Of a stretch of DNA of 64,000 nt, positions 47,418-59,547 are shown piece after piece. A program made the translations under genes and the position numbers. The DNA lies in assembly GCA_009869945.1 (NCBI GenBank), contig WIXG01000295.1:1-64000 (forward strand), written 5' to 3'. Origin of the DNA: Mesaphorura yosii. Taxonomy: Eukaryota; Arthropoda; Collembola; Poduromorpha; Tullbergiidae. How positions within the stretch are numbered: position 1 is the first letter of the stretch; each line of letters begins with the position of its first letter. The notes beneath the pieces are model-generated. The model saw nothing but the letters and a program-made list of their open reading frames with translations, made no database searches and was not told the DNA's origin.

Positions 47418-48362
47418 TCTGAACTCTGACTGTGGACTGATCCGAATTAGACAACTTTTGTTGCTGTCCTGCTCTGCATCGGTTGAATCGTCTTAATGAT
47501 TGTCAATCATAACTTCAGACGCCATTGCAGTTGCATTGCGATTGTAGCTCGTATCCTAATTATGGGAGCAAACAGTGCATCTTCTTGACATGAATTCCCG
47601 TACGCGAGCTCACTCATACGTAACATTACAAAGTGCATTCAATGCTCGATGCATATTCGCATGTTGCTCAAGGAAGCCCAATTTTTGTACGCAATTAAGT
47701 CAAGATTTATTTATTTGCGTTTATTTAGGTTATATATAGAAAGGGAAAAGATTCGACTCAAAGATGCGATGCGAATCGCTGAGCACGCTGAAAAGAATGT
47801 GAAGATGCGATTTGCGATGCGACTGGATTGTGTAATCGCTCCGCATTGCGTTTGAAGTAACGTGAATATGTGAATCTTCAGAATAAACTCGGATTTCGTA
47901 ACACATTCAGTTTCAGTTGATATTTTATAGGAAATCGGCATCGACATCATTTTGTCGTACACGGTGACAGTATGACAGTGCAATTAAAGAAGTGATTTAG
48001 GTTGGATTCGGCTAGCTCCTCACTCGCTTCGCATTGTGGACTGTTTACTAGAGTAGCTTGAGTCATCCTACTCTTTCTTAATGTCGATGTGACTTGCGAT
48101 GTACTTAGACTGTTATAGCACGGGTTAACACATGACTGTCAGGGAGGGAGACCGGCCAGCGGCCAGAGCCACGTCTTGCATAATTGAGCATAACAGGCAC
48201 GTAATGTAATGTAATGCAGAAAATAGTAAAGCTAGTCTTGAATCTGACTTGAGCTCTTTTACAAACTTGCGTTCAAATTAAACATTTTCAGTTTGTCACA
48301 CTTCAAGCTTTGCATCTACCCTTTCATTTCATATCTTCGTACTTCTGATTGTCAACGGCGAA
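47418..48362. other. Intergenic
   Basis: About 0.95 kb; minus-strand 5' flank on the left, ALAD 5' flank on the right. No gene seen. Confidence 0.45.
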
Positions 48363-49823
<1,461 letters not shown>

Positions 49824-50672
49824 TAGAGAAAAGCTCAAACCGCATTCTTCCTGATAGTTTCATCTGAGTATCAATGTGCCTCTTTTAGAGTTGGGCATGC
49901 AAATTTTATGAGTATGCGTTGGAATCCTCTTTTGTTAGACCATTAGTGTATGCTGACGATGATGAATAAAATATGGTTATGAGTGCCGGCCATTTTCACT
50001 GACTCATGAATGCGGTACTTGGAAAAATTACGAGCTTCATACTTATAGAAATTGTACGATGATGACGCGCAAGTACAAATCCTTGTTCCAACTTTACTGC
50101 GTTCATATTACGAAGACGAAGGAAATTATTACGACGTACGTGTTATATCGTTTTGAATTTTACGACGATTAATTACCAGCGAAGTATAGAAATTAAATTA
50201 GAAATTACATACGATCAGTGATTACATAATTATTCATAAAACCTGACCTGAGTCCGGCTAAGGTTGTTTCTTGAATTTACCGGGGACGGGCTATCAAAAT
50301 TAGTTACAATCAGCAAACTTTGTTATTGAATTTGTACTTGTTTACACAATACTGTACACATTAGGTGAGTCACGTCATTTATGAAATTATGGTATGAAAT
50401 ATCCTTGCTTGCTAAAAATGATAACGGTGACCAAGCACTAGTGATAAAATGCTCTACTTTTAAATGCTAAAGTAAACTACAATTTTTCAATTGATAAAAA
50501 TTTGTGCAATTTCGCTTTCTCCCATTGCTGTTACATTATAATAATTGTTGGACCTTTCTTATCTCCACGGGAAGGACGCGTCGAGCTGGAAACAGTTTGT
50601 CACCCGTGTGAGTATTTGTTAGAGACAAGGTTGGTTTGGATAAACCACCTTGTGCAAGTGAAATGTAGATAA
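49824..50672. other. Intergenic
   Basis: ALAD 3' UTR with poly(A) signal at 49965, then about 700 bp of AT-rich DNA leading to the P4 ATPase gene. Confidence 0.45.
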
Positions 50673-53600
50673 ATGATAGAGCTGGATGAGCTGTTGATGG
50701 AAGAAGAAGAACCTCTACTTCATGATCAAACTCATAGTTCAGTCAAAGTTGAAATTCGAACAAGAGCAATGGAGTCAGCAACAAACAGCATTTCAACTTT
50801 AAACTCCACTACGCCCATTATAACGCTTGAGGAACGAAGGGCCCAAACATCAAATCCTCGATCTCCTAACAGTCATAGTTCTTCGTTGAGACCTTCCATA
50901 TTGGTCCAGTGCTTCTCTGGATTCTTTCGTTTCTTTACGTCATGCTTCACATCATCCACGGAATACAAACCTCGTGAATTTCGTCTTGGGAGACCAACTA
51001 CCGAGAAGTTTGCACCCAACGTAATCAAGAACCAAAAATACAATATCATTACTTTCATCCCTTTGGTAAGATCTCACGTGATTCGGTAAAACATGGGAAC
51101 TGAATAAATTATCTACTTTCTTTTTGAAAACTAGGTTCTGTTTCAACAATTCAAGTTCTTTTTGAACTTGTACTTTTTGGTGATGGCATGCAGTCAATTC
51201 TTTCCGGATGTACGAATTGGCTATTGGTACACGTACTGGGGACCATTGGTAAGTAAACATTAAAAAGTGTGCCTCACGAATCACCGAAACTCCAAAGGGT
51301 TCATGTTCATTAAACTGATGCTTCTAGATATTTGTGTTATTGGTGACACTTATTCGAGAATGGGTGGATGACTTCAGAAGAATGCAACGCGATAAGGAGA
51401 TAAACTCCCAAAAGTATTACAAACTTACAAAGGGAGAAAGGACGTATATTCCTTCTTCGTCATTGAAGGTTAGCTGCCATCAAATATTCAGATAAAATTA
51501 AATTCACGGAATACTGAATTTAAATGGTCACACTTCCAGGTAGGAGACTTGGTCGTCATTGAAAAAGATCAGAGAATACCGGCAGACATAATCTTGCTTC
51601 GAACCTCGGACCGCAATGCAAGGTGTTTCATCCGGTAAGAAATTAAGAATTAAGAGTAGGAAATAATGCCTATTAAAGGAATAATTAATTATAATACTGA
51701 CTAATAATAAAAACCGTGGGTTTCAGAACCGACCAGCTTGACGGCGAAACTGATTGGAAACTTAGAATCCCAGTGCTCCAGGATGTCGAATCTGATAACG
51801 AACTGCTGAAGCAGCACGCAGTAATTTATGCAGAAAGGCCTCAGAAAGACATTCATTCCTTTATTGGCTGCCTGTACAAGGTAAAAAAAATTGTTTTTGA
51901 TTCCACTGCAATTATTCTGATTTTCTCTATTGCTCAATAACAATATTTGTAAAATATTGTCTTAAACAGAAGGATGATAACGATGAAATCATCGAAGAGG
52001 TGGGTATTTCATTAGAAAATACGCTTTGGGCCAATACAGTTTTGGCAGCTGGAGAAGCTGTTGGTGTAGTCGTCTATACTGGAAGAGAAACAAGAAGTGT
52101 CATGAATAACTCTAAACCCCGAAGTAAAGTTGGTCTAATTGATCTCGAGATCAATGACCTGACAAAGGTATGCGCAGTGAAGAAATACTCAATCTGATTT
52201 TATTGACGCGCTCTTAATTCTGTTTAGATTCTGTTTGTGGCAGTGGTTGGGTTAGCATTTCTGATGATGTGCCTGAAGGGTTTCGAGGGTCCGTGGTATC
52301 GATACATGTTCCGATTCGTTCTGCTATTTTCGTACATCATTCCAATTAGGTAATCAACCTCTATTTCATTAATCATTGATGCCAATCGAACATCATCCTA
52401 AGACAATTATGATTCGTTCAGTTTGCGTGTGAACATGGATATGGCCAAGTCTTTCTACGCATGGAGCATTCAGCGTGATAAGGATATTCCTGGAACAGTT
52501 GTTCGATCGAGTACAATTCCAGAAGATCTTGGCCGAATTTCGTACCTTCTGACGGACAAAACAGGCACATTGACTCAAAACGAAATGGTGTTTCGACGCC
52601 TGCATCTGGCCACAAGTCAATACGATTCCGCATTGGACGTTTTTGAGAAAATCAGGGACGGCCATGCCCAAATTAGATCAGAAATTAGTACCTCAGACTC
52701 AGTGCCACTACAGAAAGTCAATGAAGTCACACGAGTCGTGGAAGCAGTAAAGGCGCTCTCCCTATGTCACAATGTAACTCCCGTTTATGAAGAGACTGCT
52801 CCATCAAGACACACATATGAGGACGACGAAATGGTTGTTGGAATGGAGCGCGAGGCTACTTTACAGGCTTCAAGTCCAGATGAGGTTCGTTTTGTAATCA
52901 GAATTCACATTGATTAACTCAAGAAGTTAACAACGCATGGTTTAACTTGATCCAGATTGCATTAGTCAAGTTTTCGAATGATGCCGGCCTGTTGCTACTG
53001 AAACGTGACCAAACAAAGATGTCAATCAAACAGATGGATACTGGAACTGTCAAGGAGTATACCATTCTGCACATTTTTCCTTTCACTTCAGAAGCTAAAA
53101 GAATGGGCATAATCGTGAAGGTAAAGTAATTGTTAAACGAATATTTTTATTTACATGAATCCTTTCCAAACCCTGTCGATACTTTTAATAGGACCCTGAA
53201 ACGGAGGTCGTAACCTTCTACTTGAAAGGCGCGGACACCGTCATGAAGGACTTCGTAAAATACAACGATTGGATGAAAGAGGCGTGTGACGATATGGCTC
53301 GAGAAGGATTGCGTACATTAGCAGTCGCCAAACGAGTTTTAACCTCCGTTGAGTACGCAGACTTCGACCGTGCTTACTCCGCTGCTAAGAGCAGCAAAGT
53401 GGATCGAGTCACCCAAATGAGTTACACCATGGGTTCAATTGAGAGGGACATGGATTTACTTTGTGTAACTGGAGTTGAAGATACATTGCAGCAAGATGTC
53501 AAAGTAACTCTTGAAACTCTAAGAAACGCCGGCATCAAAATCTGGATGTTAACCGGTGACAAACTGGAAACAGCAACTTGCATCGCGAAGTCATCAAAAC

Positions 53601-54850
53601 TCATCTCGGTGCAACAAGAAATCTACACATTTAGAGACAAGCCGGACGAATTAGATGAGCCTGGAGACGTTGGTGAAGGCGGTGGGGACAGACAACACGC
53701 GTTCAATGAACTCAATTCATACCGTCGTAAATCAGACGCTGCATTGATCATACGAGGAGAAAGTCTAGAAGTTTGTCTGAAATCATTCGAGAACGAATTC
53801 ATGGAGCTAGCCTGCAACGCGCCAGTGGTTGTCGTTTGCCGTTGTTCACCAACACAGAAAGCGCAAGTTGTTGAGCTGGTCCAGAAACACACTGGAAAGC
53901 GGGCAGCCGCAATTGGCGATGGCGGAAATGACGTCGCTATGATTCAAGCGGCAGATACTGGAATTGGTATTGAAGGGAAAGAGGGAAGACAAGCTTCTCT
54001 GGCTGCTGACTTCTCAATTCCCCAATTCAGCTTCGTTTCAGACCTCTTACTGGTTCACGGAAGATATTGTTACAAGCGTTCAGCCTCTTTGGCGCAGTTT
54101 GTCATGCATCGAGGCCTGATCATCACAGTCATGCAAGCAGTATTCTCTTCAATCTTCTACTTCTCTTCCGTTGCATTGTACCAGGGCTTTTTGATGATCG
54201 GATATGCAACTGTGTACACGATGTTTCCCGTTTTCGCACTTGTTCTGGACAAAGATGTTAAGGTCGAGGATTTAAGACGTCTTCCGGAATTGTATTCAGA
54301 ATTGGGAAAAGGAAGGTCGCTGACTTACAAAACTTTCTTCCTTTGGGTGCTGATCTCCGTATTTCAAGGCACGTCCACTTTCTCTCGTCTGGGCACCCGA
54401 CGTAAAAGAACGCAATATTTTTTAACGAAATGAATTTTCTTGCAGGTGGAGTGATTATGTACGGTGCTCTCATCTTGTTCCAAGACGAGTTTATTCACAT
54501 TGTGTCAATCAGCTTTACATCCTTGATTCTTACTGAGCTGATTATGGTAGCGTTGACCATACGATCAATGCACCGCCTCATGCTGATAGCAGAACTCACA
54601 TCTTTCATGTTTTACGTAGCGACACTGATTCTGTTTCATGAATACTTTGGTAAGCTATAAAATGTATGCGTAATATTTTTCTGGAATTCTATGCCATGCC
54701 TCTTGCTCTGTTTCAGATTCAAACTTCATCTTGTCATTTGGTTATTTCTGGAAGGTCGTGCTAATCACAACCTTGTCGTGTGTACCAATTTATATTGGCA
54801 AATACATTCGCAAATACGTGGCACCTCCGAGCTATTCCAAACTGAATTAA
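50673..54850 (+). CDS. ATP9: P4-ATPase class 2, ATP9A/B (Neo1 homologue)
   Basis: Monomeric (CDC50-independent) phospholipid flippase of the Golgi and endosomes. Twelve exons: 50673-51065, 51135-51248, 51328-51468, 51540-51634, 51727-51880, 51970-52167, 52228-52349, 52422-52884, 52956-53120, 53192-54368, 54446-54649, 54717-54850; 1119 aa. The phosphorylation motif is [13 protein letters not shown]; actuator DGETDWKLR; hinge [19 protein letters not shown]; nucleotide-binding VYFL-type [17 protein letters not shown]. The class-specific N-terminus has a long acidic start ([16 protein letters not shown]), and TM9-10 [20 protein letters not shown] matches the ATP9 branch. The intron 54369-54445 starts with GC. 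Poly(A) signal 54916-54921. Single-copy look; other subunit not expected. Confidence 0.96.
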
Positions 54851-55857
54851 TCCTTTTCGCCCTTCGTACGTCGCACCACGTCTAAGCCTCTGGCGAAAAA
54901 ATGAATATTAGGAGAAATAAAGTGATACTGTTACATGTTGCAAATGTATATTATTTATTCCGTACATGTATGAAAGAGTCTCCTAATAAAGGAATTTTCT
55001 GCACTATGACTTCTTTTGCTCTTATTCTTATGTATCTTCCATCGTGTGTCCTAGTGATACGTATTTTTAGACTCCCGCCGAGCTATTGATCAGCTTCTTA
55101 TTAACTTTTTCCTGGAAGCGGCTTACGTTAATAAATTACACTTTCGTTCTTGGTGACAGTTCTCCTGTCTTTGTACTGTATGTTAGTACAAGCATACGCA
55201 TTATTACACAATACACAATAGAAAGAGAAGTGAACGATTTTCAATAGAATGTTTCACCTTCCCGGCCACGACATGACGTGACTCAAGCCTCATTCTTTAT
55301 CCATTGTAAAGGGCAAATAAGCGAAGGAGGAAAGTGATGACGAGCGTCAAGGTGAAACAGTAAATGACGCCTCCAGAATATTGATCTTTTGCTAGGAATT
55401 ATGTCCTTCTAGTCAAATGAGTTCATAAAATTAGCGAAACGAGGAATTGGCATGTTCGCGTGGATCAGAATGGGTTGGGACACGATCATGAATTCGTAAT
55501 GCGTGTAATTTATAAGATGCGTGCGGCGTGCCTTGAACATACATAAAAAAAACCGATCAAGATTCTGAAAACAAATTACTTCTTTAATTCGTGTGATCCG
55601 AATTGCATTGTCTGAGAATTGAAGGCGAGGTCAGACGAATTGCGAGTGCCCACACGTCGAAGGTCGGCTTAATACTTTCGCGTTTGACGGACCAGGCACC
55701 ACAAATCGATTTCTTTGACTTGTAGTGACTGACTCGTAGTCCATCAACACATTATTGGTTAGACTGTTTACACGTTTACAGGCGTCATCAGTCGCCAGCT
55801 GACCCTCCAGTCGCAAATTACGCCCGGTGCTGACAAGTTCACTTGCAGTTTTTAATT
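54851..55857. other. Intergenic
   Basis: ATPase 3' UTR with poly(A) signal at 54916, then no gene. The GST gene's 5' UTR intron probably ends at an acceptor (CTTGCAG, about 55848), 10 bp before its ATG. Confidence 0.45.
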
Positions 55858-56670
55858 ATGGGCCTGGATTTGTACTACTTCCCCGTTAGCGTACCATGTC
55901 GAGCAGTGTACATGGCAGCTACGAGTATTGGAATCCATTTCCAAGTCAAGCCAATCAATATCATGGCTGGTGAACACTTGAAGCCAGATTTCTTGAAGGT
56001 AGGACGGAATGTTACAAGTTCACACACGCACTCGCATTCATAGAACACATTCCAGAAAATTTAAATTTAAATTCTGTACAGATCAATCCGCAGCACACGA
56101 TTCCAGTGATTGACGACAACGGGTTCGTTCTCAGCGAAAGTCGCGTTATAATGCAGTATTTGGCGAATGCATATGCAAAACAAGACACGCTCTACCCCAA
56201 AGGGACAAGAAAGCGAGCGATTGTGGACCACCGTCTAAGTTTCGATATGGGGACGCTAAATAAAGCATTTGGAGAAATATACGTGAGTGTTCATACGGTG
56301 ATTCGATCCAATATTTGATCCAATCTCTCAATTTACTATTCCTGAGTAGGTTCCAATCATATTCGAGAATCAGTCACTAAAACCTGACAAGGTAAAGAAA
56401 TTCAACGAGTGTCTTGGGTTCCTGGACGGCTTTCTGAAGGAGTCCAAGTACGTGGCAGGAGACCACCTGACAATTGCCGACATCTCAATCATTGCCACGC
56501 TAAGCTCAGCCGTCGAAGCAGGGCACGACATGAGTCAATTTCCACGGATCCAAGAGTACATCAAAGTATGCAAGAAGGAAATCAAAGGCTACGAAGAAAA
56601 CGCGGCGGGTGCAAAACAATTTGGGGATTTTGTCAAATCCAAATTAAATCATTTAAATTCCAAGCGTTGA
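55858..56670 (+). CDS. Glutathione S-transferase, delta class
   Basis: Cytosolic conjugation enzyme for xenobiotics and lipid peroxides; the delta class is arthropod-specific. Three exons: 55858-55998, 56082-56282, 56350-56670; 220 aa (usual 205-225). The N-terminal thioredoxin fold has LYYFPVSVPCRAVYMAA; the catalytic Ser is residue 11. The cis-Pro is in HTIPVIDD and the GSH gamma-glutamyl contact in SESRVIMQYLA. The C-terminal helical domain has GDHLTIADISIIATLS with the capping motif. One oddity: Val replaces the usual Gly just before the catalytic Ser (P-V-S rather than P-G-S). Poly(A) signal 56750-56755. Confidence 0.94.
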
Positions 56671-57666
56671 AGATTGTGTAAAGTATGGATTAATGAAGTC
56701 GGACTCGGAACATCAGAAGACCCGAATCCAGCTCTGTTAAATCGAATTGAATAAACATTCTCACAGCACCATCTTTATTACATGTAGTGTTTCTGTGCAA
56801 AATCGAAAGACTTTTTATGGATTTCTAGCCTTGCATTTCAACTATGCTTTGGCTCACGGGGCACGCTGAGATTGCGCCCAGGCTGAAACTGAAAGAGACT
56901 AGCATTTTAGCATTGCTAAAATCCTATTTTGATCTGGAGCCACATCAATTCGTGCAATTTTAAAGCGACAACTCGGTTAATTTGTCCGTTGTCGATGAAT
57001 TCATCGATTAGATCTTCCACTGTACTCGTCTCTACCAGTTCAGTCTATATTCCGAATTTTCATAGTTTACTTTAGGCTTTTCTGCAAAAATAAACATTAT
57101 GCCCTATCTGTATGGTGCTTGCATTCATAATTCATTAATAATATCCGGAGATTACATAAATGTCCGTCGTCGACCTGCGAATATGAGCATGTGCCCGAGT
57201 TCAGCCTGACTTCACTTTTCGAATCGAGTTTGGTCCATTTCCTTTGCACCGTGCGTGCGTGTGTCTTCTCTGCAATACAGATAGCAATCAGTAGCTTCAA
57301 TTGCTTCTAAAATTAAATCTCGCCATGCATCTCATCTTCATCACGGCCGACCGCCGCCGTCGCCTTCCTGTCCATGCTGCCTGAGATTTTCGCCGAGTTG
57401 CATACACGCCTTTGATAAATAAACAGTGGAAAGAAAGACTCATCGAGCTGGCAAAATTTGTACATATTTTGTCATGTGCCAGTGAAAGAATTTTGTTATG
57501 CTCAATCTCCATCGCCTTTTTTGTACGATGCTGACGAAGCTAAGATGATCGCCGGCCTACGCCTGGCGCACTACACCGTAACGTGGCCGTGGGCATTTTG
57601 CAGACCCGTTCATTGCATTTTGCATCAGACATGCGTCTCCAGCTTAATTAGTGCAAACCCAAGAAA
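56671..57666. other. Intergenic
   Basis: GST 3' UTR with poly(A) signal at 56750, then about 900 bp without a supported gene. Confidence 0.45.
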
Positions 57667-58787
57667 ATGACAAGGGCAAGCGTTTATCGTCGTATCATCC
57701 AAGTTGTGGCAGTGGTCGACACGGTAAGCTGGCGCTTTGTTAAAGAGCTTGCGACAACTTGCGTCTAAATTTTGAAAATTGCAGGCCATTGCGCTGTCCT
57801 ACATATTTTACGCATCCTACCAATTTTCGCATGGTGAAGATTTAATTCCTGGAGGACTGAAGCGAGGAGAAAGTAAGTTTGACAATTTAGTACTTCACAC
57901 ATAGACTTAAATTATGAAGCATGGATAGAATATGAGCACGCATTAAGCTAGTTTTCATAGTCAGTTAGCAAAATTGTAGTGTTTTTCAAAAATTTCGCAA
58001 TTGCCCGCATTTGTATTCGCGATTTAAGTGTGAAATAATGTGGTCTAAACTATGAAGTATTGATTGAAACAAATTGGAAGTATTAATCGAGTGTTTGACC
58101 CCAAATTATAATATCGCACGAAAGCCACGGTTCAGACACGAGTGATTGGGTGAACGGGTGATTGTCAAAGACTAGTCGGCCCAGCTATGGTTAGAATGGC
58201 AGCTAGGAGTTAAGCTCAGATAAACTAAATCAAAAGATAATAATTGAGAGAAGAAACAAACGCTTTTACCTGTCTTACTCATCATTTGGCTAATTGGTCA
58301 TCTTTATTCCAGAGATAAGCCGACTCGCTGTATATGCTGTTCTCACGTACATATTTCTTGCAATTCAGCTGGTGATGTCAATTACTCTATTGTATAGTGC
58401 AACTAAGGTACGACGAAACTTGAATGTTAATTCCCGAACTGTACGTTCTCATCCTTTCTTATCGGAGCCATACCATTGCCATTTCAGGTTCTGCACCATC
58501 CGTCAATTCACATCATGCAGACGTTCGCCCGATGGAGAGCCTGGTCTCTGGTGTACCTCCTCTTCATTATTATAGACTTATTCGTCGTAGTCCTCCTGAT
58601 GGAAGATAATCACCGAAGATCTGTCACCATCAGTTTGCTGGTCATTCACATTGTCTTTCGCCCAATTGGCATCGTCCTAATACGCCAATTTGAGCAGATT
58701 TGTCTGATACATTACGATACATCCATCACAGTCATCCGACTACCTCGAGTGAACAGCAGCACCGGGACAAGAGTCACGGCGACCTAA
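57667..58787 (+). CDS. Four-pass membrane protein, unknown family
   Basis: Exons 57667-57723, 57785-57872, 58313-58407 and 58488-58787; 179 aa. It starts MTRASVYRRIIQVVAVVDT. Helices: ALSYIFYASYQF region, LTYIFLAIQLVMSITLLYSA, LVYLLFIIIDLFVVVLLM and ISLLVIHIVFRPIGIVL, followed by a short cytoplasmic tail with R-L-P-R. The third intron (57873-58312) is longer than usual here (440 bp). Same build as the protein at 19393-20337. No family recognised; tetraspan size is less than a tetraspanin and no tetraspanin Cys-Cys-Gly motif occurs. Confidence 0.65.
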
Positions 58788-59547
58788 CTGCTTACCGTGA
58801 AACTAAGATGACCCAAATGAATCAGGGCATGTAATCGTACTTTCGTCAAAGTTGGAATTGTGCAGTTCCCAACTGTGAATATTTTATACGAATTAATAAA
58901 AGACTCTTATTTACTCAAGAGGGTTACTTATCTTATCTTTTGTGTACCAAATAGAGGCTTCGAGAGAAACTCCAGCTCAGTCTCATTCACGAGCAGGAAT
59001 AGAATTCTTCGAAAAATCTCATCTTTCATTCATTTCATTCAGGGATTTGGAGACAACAAAAGCGAAGCTAGAATTTTCAAGTTTTACAGAACCCCACAAT
59101 CCGAAGAGAAAGTAGTCGAATACTTTGTTCAACATTTCACACAGCAACCAACCCGTATAACGTATAATCAACCTCAGCGCAGGTTCTGCGTTTCATCTCT
59201 CAGCACGGTCATGATCATGGGTTGTATACAAATTGGAGCCAACGAGCGCAGGCGGTGAACTTCAATCTATTTCTGACAACCTGTCAGAATCCTGTCCAGG
59301 ATTCAGCTTCCATTCTGCATTAGCCAGTAAACTTAGCGTAGGACGGTAGTTACCATTTGCCACCACCGATACTTTGCACTGCACCTCAATGCACTAATAA
59401 CACGTAGGGTCACTTGCCAACTTTGAGCTTACACCACTCGTTCCAAGCATAGTACTTAACCTTCGACCTTTAAGTGGAAATACTCAGTTAGTGTGCTCAT
59501 TCCGGCCATTTCCTTCCACGTGTGGATTTCCACCAGCGTCATTCGCC
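58788..59547. other. Intergenic, Vav 5' flank
   Basis: No supported gene; a 132-codon frame (58860-59258) has no recognisable content. The first in-frame ATG of Vav is 59548. Confidence 0.4.

Noticed and set aside
47236-47496. Plus-strand Pro-rich frame
   Set aside because: Antisense of the Gly-run of the secreted six-Cys protein.
59491-59547. Longer Vav start at 59491
   Set aside because: It begins with GTG, not ATG; the first in-frame ATG is 59548 and fits the family.
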